Shown: positions 1 through 6,721 of the stretch, piece by piece
Layout: every line of letters starts with the position of its first letter
Position numbering within the stretch: position 1 is the first letter of the stretch
NCBI GenBank assembly: GCA_903832395.1
Contig: CAILBF010000098.1
Coordinates: forward strand, 1 to 14,314
Reading direction: 5' to 3'
DNA: 14,314 nucleotides
Source of the DNA: an uncultured Actinomycetes bacterium
GTDB taxonomy: Bacteria > Actinomycetota > Actinomycetes > Nanopelagicales > Nanopelagicaceae
Translations under genes and position numbers: made by a program
The notes under the pieces: model-generated
What the model was told of the DNA's origin: nothing
Database searches by the model: none
What the model saw: only the letters and a program-made list of their open reading frames with translations

Positions 1-1
1 A

Positions 2-799
2 ACCCGAGTTATCGGAATCGCTTCCGGTAAAGGCGGGGTAGGAAAATCATCGGTGACTGCAAATCTTGCGGTGGCGGCAGCACAAAAGGGTCTGCGCGTT
101 GGAATTTTGGATGCCGATGTCTATGGTCATTCAATCCCACGCTTGATGGGCTTGATGGGTCAACGCCCTACCGCGATTGATCAGATGTTTATTCCACTTG
201 AATCATTTGGAGTCAAAACAGTTTCAATGGAGATGTTTAAACCCGAGCGCAGTGATGCAGTTGCTTATCGCGGTCCTCTGCTTCACCGTGTTCTTGAGCA
301 GTTGCTGTCAGATGCCTATTGGGGAGACCTTGATTTATTACTCATTGATTTACCACCCGGCACAGGCGATCTTGCAATTTCACTCGGACAATTGATTCCA
401 ACTTCAGAGATTATTGTTGTCACGACTCCGCAAGTTGCCGCCGCCGAAGTTGCTGAACGCGCTGGACGAATTGCCCACCAGATACATCAACAAGTAGTTG
501 GCGTTATTGAGAATATGTCGGAGTACATCGATTCAGAAACAGGGGCAGTAGTTTCACTCTTTGGAAATGGCGGGGGAGAGGAAACGGCTAAGCGACTATC
601 GCAATTAGTTGGAAGTGATGTTGCTTTACTTGGAAAGATTCCATTTAGTGTTGATTTGCGTTTGGGGGGAGATGCTGGAGTTCCAGTTGTCATCTCCGAC
701 CCTGATTCAGCGAGTGCATTAGCGCTCTTTGAGATTGCAGAAAAAGTAATTAAACGGAGCAAATCTCTACTCGGCGTTCGATTGGGAATTGCTACGTAG
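2..799 (+). CDS. mrp: Mrp/ApbC (NBP35-type) iron-sulfur carrier P-loop ATPase, 5'-truncated
   Basis: The reading frame is open from the window edge, so the true start lies upstream. The visible 265 residues are the P-loop NTPase domain of the Mrp/ApbC/NBP35 family, cytosolic ATPases that carry and deliver iron-sulfur clusters. Seen: the deviant Walker A GKGGVGKSS (nt 26-52), a switch I-like DADVYGHSIPRLMG stretch, the Walker B-like LLIDLPPGTGD, and the family C-terminal pattern VIENMS, FGNGGGEETA and GKIPF. The N-terminal MIP18/DUF59 domain typical of bacterial Mrp would lie upstream and cannot be checked. The CxxC that many Mrp proteins carry just after VIENMS, used to bridge a cluster between subunits, is absent: the segment reads SEYIDSETGAVVSLFG. 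I recall other actinobacterial Mrp proteins also lacking it. An internal GTG at 53 is inside the P-loop region and is not a start. Confidence 0.93.
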   Translation, partial: TRVIGIASGKGGVGKSSVTANLAVAAAQKGLRVGILDADVYGHSIPRLMGLMGQRPTAIDQMFIPLESFGVKTVSMEMFKPERSDAVAYRGPLLHRVLEQLLSDAYWGDLDLLLIDLPPGTGDLAISLGQLIPTSEIIVVTTPQVAAAEVAERAGRIAHQIHQQVVGVIENMSEYIDSETGAVVSLFGNGGGEETAKRLSQLVGSDVALLGKIPFSVDLRLGGDAGVPVVISDPDSASALALFEIAEKVIKRSKSLLGVRLGIAT

Positions 800-848
800 G
801 TTTAAGCTTTAATCTTCCAGCAACGCAGGCAAATCCAGCACCATCATG

Positions 849-854
849 TACGTT
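849..854 (+). promoter_or_regulatory. Putative leaderless -10 box (TACGTT) for the EamA gene
   Basis: TACGTT fits the actinobacterial -10 pattern TANNNT and lies 6 nt before the ATG at 861, the spacing expected if transcription begins at or next to the start codon. No Shine-Dalgarno sequence precedes either candidate start. No convincing -35 is visible. The same arrangement recurs before two other genes in the window. Confidence 0.35.
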
Positions 855-860
855 TGCCTA

Positions 861-1781
861 ATGAGCGATGGCATAGATTTAACCGAACCCCATGCACGCG
901 ACAGCCATACTGCCCTCCCAGCTAAACCCGATCTCATCCGTTTAGGCCTTGGAATTCTCGGCGTCGGTACGTCTGGACCGCTCATTGCTTTAAGTACGAT
1001 GCCCATACCCACCTTAATTTTTTGGCGAAATTTTGGTGGCTCCTTAGTAACGTTGCCCTTTGCTCTTCGTAATCCAGTCAATCGAAACGGCGTTAAGTGG
1101 TCTCTCATTGCTGGAGTTCTGCTAGCAACTCACTTCATGGGTTTTTTTCTCGCAATGCGATGGACAACTGTTGCCGCAGGCACAGCTCTAGTTGCCCTTC
1201 AACCAATTTTCGCCGCGATATTTGTCAAAATGACGGGTGGTCACATACCTTCAAAAGCATGGCTGGGAATGGTCGTTAGTTTTTCTGGAGTCCTGTTGAT
1301 TTCCGGAGTTGATCTGCAGATTTCATTTCGCGCATTTATTGGAGACATCGCAGCCCTTGTCTCTGCCGCAGTCGCCGCGCTTTACATGATGGCTGGATCG
1401 CGGGCTCAGCGAACCGTGGAGACAACTACCTATACGACCATCTGCTATTTTGTTTGTGCGATTACTGCGTTGCCCATTGCAATTTTGTCTGGAGCAGCCC
1501 TCTTTGATTTCACCGCAAGACAGTGGTGGATATTACTTGGACTAATTTTCGGTGCACAAATTCTCGGTCACACAATGTTTAACTCAACCTTAAAGCGTGT
1601 TTCACCGGCGGTAGTGTCAATGATAATTTTCTTTGAAGTTCCAGTTAGTTCAGTACTGGCAATTTGGTGGATAGGACAAAAACCACCAATTGGAATTCTC
1701 CCAGGCATCGCACTCATTTTAACGGGCTGCGTAATGGTAGTTAAGCGAACACGAATTCCACTGGTAGAAATCACGCCATGA
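861..1781 (+). CDS. EamA-family (drug/metabolite transporter superfamily) permease
   Basis: A 306-residue protein dominated by hydrophobic helices, consistent with the ten-helix, two-EamA-repeat architecture of the DMT superfamily. Typical features are the early segment around PTLIFWRNFGGSLVTLPFAL, the phrase MRWTTVAAGTALVALQPIFAA in the first repeat, and a second-repeat end HTMFNSTLKRVSPAVVSMIIFFEVPVSS containing the usual LKRVSP and EVP motifs. Members export amino acids or other small metabolites across the cytoplasmic membrane; substrate cannot be predicted. The start at 861 is chosen because a TANNNT box sits 6 nt upstream; ATG 846 in the same frame would add five residues. Its TGA overlaps the ATG of the PHP gene (ATGA), so the two are probably translationally coupled and belong to one transcript with marC. 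The 61-bp gap before it shows no clear terminator for mrp. Confidence 0.9.
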   Translation: MSDGIDLTEPHARDSHTALPAKPDLIRLGLGILGVGTSGPLIALSTMPIPTLIFWRNFGGSLVTLPFALRNPVNRNGVKWSLIAGVLLATHFMGFFLAMRWTTVAAGTALVALQPIFAAIFVKMTGGHIPSKAWLGMVVSFSGVLLISGVDLQISFRAFIGDIAALVSAAVAALYMMAGSRAQRTVETTTYTTICYFVCAITALPIAILSGAALFDFTARQWWILLGLIFGAQILGHTMFNSTLKRVSPAVVSMIIFFEVPVSSVLAIWWIGQKPPIGILPGIALILTGCVMVVKRTRIPLVEITP

Positions 1782-2623
1782 TTGATTTGCATACACATAC
1801 CAATAAGAGCGATGGTACTGATAGTCCAAGAGAGTTAGTGAACAAGGCAATTTCATTAGGTATCAATGTTTTAGGAATTACCGATCACGATACGACGTCT
1901 GGATGGGAAGAGGCCGCGCAGACTGTACGCGGAGAGATTAATCTGGCTCTCGGTAGCGAGATTTCATGTCTTACCGATGATGGAGTCAGCGTTCACATGC
2001 TCGGTCTGCTCTTTGATGGCAAAGACGAAGCGATGGCGACGATGTTGGAAGAGACGCGCGATGGTCGCCTGCCCCGAATGCGCAAGATGGTTGAAAAGAT
2101 GCGTGCCGCAGGAATAGATATTTCAATGGACGATGTCGAAGCCGCTCGACCTATCGGTGCAACTCTCGGTCGTCCTCATTTAGCTGATGCCATGGTTAAT
2201 AAGGGAATTATTAAATCGCGCGATGAAGCCTTTCAAGGAATGCTCAATAACGATTCAGTTTTTTATGTCTCTCACGCCGCACCGACTCCAGTTCAAGCAA
2301 TTGCCATGATTCGAAGCGCTGGTGGAGTTGCAGTTATTGCACACCCATTTGCATCTCACCGGGGCCAAATTCTAAAGGCCTCAGATTTTCATGAGTTAGT
2401 TAGTGCTGGTTTAAACGGCATTGAGGTCGATCACCGGGACCAAAACCCTGATGAGAGGCGGATGTTGCGTGAAATTGCGCTCGAACTTGATTTAGTAATA
2501 ACTGGTTCCAGCGATTATCACGGCAGCGGTAAACTGAATTCATTAGGTGAGTACAAAACGGCGCCTCTGCAATGGGAAAAACTAGAATCGCAAGCAAATC
2601 AACGAAGGGTGGTTAGGGCATGA
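1778..2623 (+). CDS. PHP-domain phosphoesterase (YciV/TrpH, RNase AM-like)
   Basis: A 281-residue PHP-domain protein of the YciV/TrpH group. The metal-binding set is complete: DLHTHT with H5 and H7, D12, TDHD at 35-38, E61, H73, H134 (GRPH), H189 (IAHPF), and D246/H248 in SSDYH. Characterised relatives hydrolyse 3',5'-nucleoside bisphosphates or trim RNA 5' ends (E. coli RNase AM/YciV), so a cytosolic phosphoesterase in nucleotide or RNA turnover is the best guess. It begins inside the stop codon of the EamA gene and ends inside the start codon of marC, ATGA at both ends, so the three are almost certainly co-translated. The family is clear; the substrate is inferred. The helicase gene next to marC is convergent, so any link to RNA metabolism is by proximity only. 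Confidence 0.92.
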   Translation: MIDLHTHTNKSDGTDSPRELVNKAISLGINVLGITDHDTTSGWEEAAQTVRGEINLALGSEISCLTDDGVSVHMLGLLFDGKDEAMATMLEETRDGRLPRMRKMVEKMRAAGIDISMDDVEAARPIGATLGRPHLADAMVNKGIIKSRDEAFQGMLNNDSVFYVSHAAPTPVQAIAMIRSAGGVAVIAHPFASHRGQILKASDFHELVSAGLNGIEVDHRDQNPDERRMLREIALELDLVITGSSDYHGSGKLNSLGEYKTAPLQWEKLESQANQRRVVRA

Positions 2624-3240
2624 AAGTAGTTCAGATAAGTGCTCTTACTTTTGCAATTCAATCTTTTGTAACTCTCTTCGTGATTATGGATCCTCCAGGT
2701 GCCACTCCAATATTTCTGGCCCTAGTGGCTCACAAGAGCCCTAAAGAGCGACGCATGCTTGCAGTTAAAGCCGCCGTCGTTTCATTTTCTGTAATAACCC
2801 TCTTTGCATTATTTGGGCGATTTATTTTGAGCTATCTCAATATCTCGATGGCGGCGCTCCAAGCAGCGGGTGCACTCCTGTTGCTTCTTATCTCCCTTGA
2901 TCTTCTTACTGGCGGAACAGGCGGAGGCAAGTCAGAGAGTGCCGATGCAAATATCGCCCTGGTCCCACTAGGAACACCTTTACTTGCAGGCCCGGGAGCA
3001 ATTGTTGCAACGATGATCTTCGTGCAAAGTGCAAATACTGGGCCGATGATTGCTGGATTAATTGCCGCAGTCGTCGGAGTTCATATTGCAATTGCTGCGG
3101 TCTTGATGGCTTCGACGTCAATCTTGAAAGTAATTAAAGAGGCTGGAGTCACGTTAGTAGCTCGAATTGCCGGACTTTTGCTTGCAGCTATAGCAGTCCA
3201 AATGCTAGTTAATGCAATTCGTATATTTGTTGCTAATTAA
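2620..3240 (+). CDS. MarC-family integral membrane protein
   Basis: A 206-residue, strongly hydrophobic protein of the MarC/UPF0056 family, predicted to cross the cytoplasmic membrane six times. Recognisable features are the N-terminal segment ending VIMDPPGATPIFLAL (about residues 22-36), the polar loop TGGTGGGKSESADANIALVPLGTPLLAGPGAI (roughly 97-127) carrying the family PLGTPLLAGPG motif, and paired helices at the C terminus. Full length for the family. The function is unknown; the old link to multiple antibiotic resistance was not borne out, and a transport role is assumed. Translation is coupled to the PHP gene by an ATGA overlap. Its TAA overlaps the stop of the convergent helicase gene, so no room exists for a terminator between them. 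Confidence 0.92.
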   Translation: MKVVQISALTFAIQSFVTLFVIMDPPGATPIFLALVAHKSPKERRMLAVKAAVVSFSVITLFALFGRFILSYLNISMAALQAAGALLLLLISLDLLTGGTGGGKSESADANIALVPLGTPLLAGPGAIVATMIFVQSANTGPMIAGLIAAVVGVHIAIAAVLMASTSILKVIKEAGVTLVARIAGLLLAAIAVQMLVNAIRIFVAN

Positions 3241-4583
3241 CTCTGTTTAAACTTCTTAGTGCGGGTGCGATTTCGTTCTACTTTTTCTTTCGGAGCTTCA
3301 GTTTTTCGTGGTGCAACATCTCTTCGCGGCGCAGTTTTGCTTTCAACGCGCACAACTGGCTTAGCTTTAACCATACGCCCAGTTGATCCAGTCGGAATAT
3401 TGAGAACTTCAAAAAGATGAGGCGATGATGAGTATGTCTCTTCGGGCTCAGCCAAACCAAGTTCTAGAGTCTGGTTGATCATTTTCCAACGTGCGAGTTC
3501 ATCCCAGTCAACAAAAGTAACTGCAATTCCATCGGCACCTGCGCGAGCAGTACGCCCAATTCGGTGAACATACGTTTTTTCATCTTCTGGGCACTGGTAG
3601 TTAATTACATGCGTAATTCCTTCAATGTCGATACCTCGTGCTGCTACATCGGTTGCTACGAGTACATCTGATTTACCTGCCTTGAAATCACCGAGAGCTT
3701 TTTCACGCGCACTCTGGCCAAGGTCACCGTGAATTGTTGCCGCTCTAAATCCACGTTCAATAAGATCATCCGCAGTTTTTTGGCAAGTCCGCTTGGTACG
3801 GCAGAAAACAATTGTGGGTCCACGCCCATCGGCCTGCAGAATGCGAGCTAGCATCTCAATTTTATCCATGGCATGCGCACGAAGAACATGTTGCTCAATG
3901 CGACTTACTACTGCACCTTCATCTTCACTATCTTGAGTACGAATATGAATTGGTTGGTTCATAAAGCGACGGGCAAGGGCGATGATGTCGCCCGGCATTG
4001 TTGCCGAAAAAAGCATCGTTTGTGTGCGCTTAGGAGTATTGGCCAAAATCTTTTCAACATCTGGCAAGAAGCCAAGATCTAACATTTCATCGGCCTCATC
4101 GAGAACAAGGCGGGAAACCTCTTTTAACTTCAACTGGCCCTGTCTTGATAAATCTAGAAGCCGCCCAGGAGTTCCAACAACAATCTCGACGCCCGCTTGC
4201 AACGCCTCTATTTGAGGTTCAAAGGCGCGACCCCCATAGACGGCTAAAGTGCGGATTCCACGGTTGCTAGCTAACTCTTCGATGTCACGAGTAACTTGTG
4301 TGCACAGTTCACGCGTTGGAACAACAATTAATACTTGTGGCATTCCCTTGGTTGCAAACTCTGCCCATTCAACATCATTTGGTGCAATGACTCGTTCAAT
4401 AACTGGAATTCCAAAAGCAAGAGTTTTGCCAGTTCCTGTCTTTGCTTGGCCAATGACATCTCCATCGCCGAGGGCAATGGGTAAAACCATTTCTTGAATT
4501 GCAAAAGGTGAGATGAAGCCGTGCGCGTGCAACGCTTCAATTGTTTCTGGGCGAAGTGGGAGTTCGGCGAAAGTTGGTGCCAC
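3237..4583 (-). CDS. DEAD-box ATP-dependent RNA helicase (RhlE-like)
   Basis: A 448-residue DEAD-box helicase with all conserved motifs: Q motif region (F5, PFAIQ 26-30), motif I AKTGTGKT 47-54, Ia PTREL 89-93, Ib TPGR 138-141, motif II DEAD 162-165, III SAT 193-195, IV IVFCRT 258-263, V TDVAARGID 311-319, VI HRIGRTAR 340-347. A basic tail from about residue 405, rich in K, R, E and P, probably adds RNA affinity. It unwinds RNA using ATP in the cytosol; ribosome assembly or RNA decay are typical roles. The GTG at 4583 is chosen because it lies one base after the DUF3107 stop and gives the family-like start xAPTFAELPLRPE. Starting at 4685 would add 34 atypical residues lying wholly inside DUF3107. 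It is last in the TetR-DUF3107-helicase operon. Actinobacterial orthologues are often labelled rhlE. Confidence 0.94.
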   Translation of the reverse strand: MAPTFAELPLRPETIEALHAHGFISPFAIQEMVLPIALGDGDVIGQAKTGTGKTLAFGIPVIERVIAPNDVEWAEFATKGMPQVLIVVPTRELCTQVTRDIEELASNRGIRTLAVYGGRAFEPQIEALQAGVEIVVGTPGRLLDLSRQGQLKLKEVSRLVLDEADEMLDLGFLPDVEKILANTPKRTQTMLFSATMPGDIIALARRFMNQPIHIRTQDSEDEGAVVSRIEQHVLRAHAMDKIEMLARILQADGRGPTIVFCRTKRTCQKTADDLIERGFRAATIHGDLGQSAREKALGDFKAGKSDVLVATDVAARGIDIEGITHVINYQCPEDEKTYVHRIGRTARAGADGIAVTFVDWDELARWKMINQTLELGLAEPEETYSSSPHLFEVLNIPTGSTGRMVKAKPVVRVESKTAPRRDVAPRKTEAPKEKVERNRTRTKKFKQS

Positions 4584-4584
4584 G

Positions 4585-4842
4585 TTACGCAGCGCCGAAG
4601 CCGACACGACGAGAAGCTGATTCGCCAACTTCGACGAATCCAATCTTGTCTGCCGGAACGATAATCTCATGACCGCGAACATCACTAAGTGTTAGTGGTT
4701 TGCCAGATTCAAGGGCCTGTGTAACGGCAGCCTTGATATCGGTTGCACTCATTGCGCTCTCGAATACGATGTCGCTTGCAACGCGAGTAACTGCGATGCG
4801 GACCTCTGATTTTACGGCGACTTCATTTTTCTTAACGTTCAT
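4585..4842 (-). CDS. DUF3107 family small protein (TB9.4/Rv3208A-like)
   Basis: An 85-residue protein matching DUF3107: a strand-rich N terminus (SEVRIAVTRVASDIVFES), a helix (ATDIKAAVTQALESGKPL), then the diagnostic C-terminal block SDVRGHEIIVPADKIGFVEVGES followed by the near-invariant RRVGFG close to the end. No catalytic residues or membrane segments; its function is not known. The ATG at 4842 is chosen because AGGA (4851-4854 on this strand) lies 8 nt upstream; the longer in-frame extension to 4896 runs into the TetR gene. It lies 20 bp after the TetR gene and one base before the helicase GTG, so all three are probably one operon. The same trio occurs in Mycobacterium (Rv3208, Rv3208A, Rv3211) to my memory, which suggests a conserved functional link. 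Confidence 0.9.
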   Translation of the reverse strand: MNVKKNEVAVKSEVRIAVTRVASDIVFESAMSATDIKAAVTQALESGKPLTLSDVRGHEIIVPADKIGFVEVGESASRRVGFGAA

Positions 4843-4862
4843 AGCGCTAATCCTATCGGCCT

Positions 4863-5474
4863 TTAATTGCGTGGAAAACCAGAAATACCTCTCCACATGA
4901 GGTTGTTAACGAGTTCTACTGCTTGCTCGCGAGTCAGCGTGCTATCTCGGTCTAACCAGTGGCGTGCGGTTACTTGGGCATATCCAATCATTCCAACCCC
5001 GAGCAACATGGATGCCTCTTTTGGAAGGCCCGTATCGATTGAGATAACCGCACTTGCCGCTGCCGCGCAGTCGTAGGTCATTCGATTCAGACGCTCACGT
5101 ACAGAGGGCTCAACACTCATATCGCTTTCAAATAACAATCTAAAAGCTTCGCCCTCCTTTTCGATAAAGGTGAAATATGCATCAACAGTTGCGTGTACAC
5201 GGTTGGCATTGTCAGGCGTAGAGGCGATTGCTTTTTGAATCTCAAAGACAAGGGAGTCAATGTGCAAATCAAGAACGGCTAAGTAGAGCTCAAGCTTGGA
5301 GGGAAAATGTTTATACAAAACTGGCTTGCTGACATTTGCGCGATCTGCAATCTCATCCATGGCGGCAGAGTGATATCCAGCAACGGTAAATACTTCAAGG
5401 GCCGCTGAAAGCAGGAGCGCTCGGCGCTCATCTCGGGGTAAGCGCGCCTTATTGGGAGCATCGGCAGTAGTCAT
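4863..5474 (-). CDS. TetR/AcrR-family transcriptional regulator
   Basis: A 203-residue TetR-family repressor. The N-terminal DNA-binding domain is typical: ALEVFTVAGYHSAAMDEIADRANVSKPVLYKHFPSKLELY (about residues 25-64), with the recognition helix around VSKPVLYKHF. The C-terminal ligand/dimer domain is helical, with no recognisable ligand pocket. The ATG at 5474 is preferred over the far ATG at 5546 because TACGAT (TANNNT) lies 7 nt upstream of it and the extra 24 residues do not look like a TetR N terminus. It heads the operon with DUF3107 and the helicase and is divergent from moeZ, so autoregulation and control of moeZ through the 95-bp shared gap are plausible. It is probably the orthologue of mycobacterial Rv3208, by synteny rather than by residue-level comparison. 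Confidence 0.92.
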   Translation of the reverse strand: MTTADAPNKARLPRDERRALLLSAALEVFTVAGYHSAAMDEIADRANVSKPVLYKHFPSKLELYLAVLDLHIDSLVFEIQKAIASTPDNANRVHATVDAYFTFIEKEGEAFRLLFESDMSVEPSVRERLNRMTYDCAAAASAVISIDTGLPKEASMLLGVGMIGYAQVTARHWLDRDSTLTREQAVELVNNLMWRGISGFPRN

Positions 5475-5481
5475 TGATGTA

Positions 5482-5487
5482 ATCGTA
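5482..5487 (-). promoter_or_regulatory. Putative leaderless -10 box (TACGAT) for the TetR operon
   Basis: Read on the minus strand, TACGAT matches TANNNT and ends 7 nt before the TetR ATG at 5474. No Shine-Dalgarno sequence lies between it and the start. The upstream -35 region overlaps the small inverted repeat at 5508-5520. Confidence 0.4.
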
Positions 5488-5507
5488 GGGGGATTTTGTC
5501 GGTTTGT

Positions 5508-5520
5508 GCTAATACTTAGC
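5508..5520. promoter_or_regulatory. Small inverted repeat, candidate TetR operator
   Basis: GCTAA-TAC-TTAGC is a 13-bp inverted repeat with 5-bp arms and a 3-bp centre. It lies in the shared gap between the divergent TetR and moeZ genes, about 20 bp upstream of the presumed TetR -10 box, where a bound repressor could affect both promoters. Arms this short occur by chance, and TetR operators are usually longer, so the position is the main argument. Confidence 0.25.
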
Positions 5521-5569
5521 GCTCTAAAAAGTAGCGACCGAGGCATGACTACGGCAGAATTACTTGCAT

Positions 5570-6721
5570 ATGAAAATCCCTGCCCTCGTCACTCCTGGTC
5601 AAGCACTCAGTGTCGATGAAGCACGCCGATACAGCCGTCATGTCGTAGTTCCTCACATATCGGCCATAGGTCAGCAACGATTAAAGGGCGCCAAAGTTAT
5701 TTGCGTTGGTGCAGGCGGTCTGGGGTCTCCTGCTCTGATGTATTTGGCCGCTGCCGGCGTAGGAACTCTGGGGATAGTTGATTTTGATACGGTTGATGAA
5801 TCCAATCTTGCACGGCAAATAATTCATGGCCAAAGCGATATTGGTAAAAGCAAAGTCCAAAGCGCGATTTCAAAGATTGCCGAAATAAATCCTCTCATTA
5901 AAACCGTTGCTCATGAAGTTCGTTTAGATACTTCGAATGTAATGGAGATTTTCTCAGATTATGATTTGATAATTGATGGCACCGATAATTTTGCAACCAG
6001 ATATTTAATAAATGATGCGTGCGTACTATTGGGAAAACCATATGTATGGGGATCGGTTCTTCGCTTCGACGGGCAAGCCAGTGTGTTCTGGACCGCCCAT
6101 GGACCTTGCTATCGCTGTCTGCACCCAGAGCCTTCAGGGGATATACCTAACTGCGCAGAGGCCGGAGTTCTCGGCATCCTTTGCGCGTCGATCGCGTCGA
6201 TTCAAGTGACCGAAGCGATAAAGATTATTATTGGAATTGGCGAGCCTCTCGTTGGTTCATTAATGACATTTGACGCTCTAACGATGGATTATCGGAAAGT
6301 CACCGTGCTTAAAGATCCACAGTGCGTAATCTGCGGAATAAACCCAACTCAAAAAGCCCTTCTTACGGATTATGAGAGTTTTTGTTCAACCCCAAAGGAG
6401 GAAAGCATCAACGTCGTAGAGCTTAAATTAAAGATGGATAGTGGCGATGACTTCATGCTCGTGGATGTGCGCGAACCCCATGAATTCGACATTGTTCGTA
6501 TACCTGGTTCAGTATTGATTCCGCTTTCGCAATTCCTTGATGGCAGTGCTCTTGCAAACTTGCCCCGAGATAAAGCCATAATTCTGCATTGCCGTTCTGG
6601 TGTCAGATCGGCCACCGCCTTAGAAATATTGAAAACCGCTGGCTTTAGCGATTCAACACATGTCGAAGGTGGAGTCATCGCCTGGGCCCAGCAAATTGAT
6701 ACGACATGTACGGTGTACTAA
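5570..6721 (+). CDS. moeZ: MoeZ: adenylyltransferase/sulfurtransferase (ThiF/MoeB domain plus rhodanese)
   Basis: A 383-residue fusion of an E1-like ThiF/MoeB domain (about 12-260) and a C-terminal rhodanese domain (about 282-380). Numbered from ATG 5570, it has the nucleotide-binding GAGGLGS (47-53), the acidic DFDTVDESNLARQ stretch, zinc-binding CxxC pairs at C180/C183 and C252/C255, a conserved Cys at 195 in the PNCAEAGVLG loop, and the rhodanese active-site loop CRSGVRS with C341. Such proteins adenylate the C-terminal Gly-Gly of sulfur-carrier proteins and convert it to thiocarboxylate. In mycobacteria MoeZ serves CysO (cysteine synthesis) and MoaD2 (molybdopterin). A TTG at 5564 in frame would add two residues. 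No good Shine-Dalgarno sequence is seen. The stop overlaps the mshB start (TAATG). None of its carrier-protein partners is in this window. Confidence 0.95.
   Translation: MKIPALVTPGQALSVDEARRYSRHVVVPHISAIGQQRLKGAKVICVGAGGLGSPALMYLAAAGVGTLGIVDFDTVDESNLARQIIHGQSDIGKSKVQSAISKIAEINPLIKTVAHEVRLDTSNVMEIFSDYDLIIDGTDNFATRYLINDACVLLGKPYVWGSVLRFDGQASVFWTAHGPCYRCLHPEPSGDIPNCAEAGVLGILCASIASIQVTEAIKIIIGIGEPLVGSLMTFDALTMDYRKVTVLKDPQCVICGINPTQKALLTDYESFCSTPKEESINVVELKLKMDSGDDFMLVDVREPHEFDIVRIPGSVLIPLSQFLDGSALANLPRDKAIILHCRSGVRSATALEILKTAGFSDSTHVEGGVIAWAQQIDTTCTVY

Noticed and set aside
4584..4685. N-terminal extension of the helicase by 34 residues
   Set aside because: It lies wholly inside DUF3107, has no family-like sequence, and a GTG one base after the DUF3107 stop gives a normal helicase N terminus.
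4843..4896. Longer DUF3107 start at 4896
   Set aside because: The extra 18 residues overlap the TetR gene, whereas ATG 4842 has an AGGA site at good spacing and matches the expected family length.
5475..5546. TetR start at 5546
   Set aside because: The added 24 residues do not resemble a TetR N terminus and would fill most of the divergent promoter region; TACGAT 7 nt before ATG 5474 supports the shorter form.
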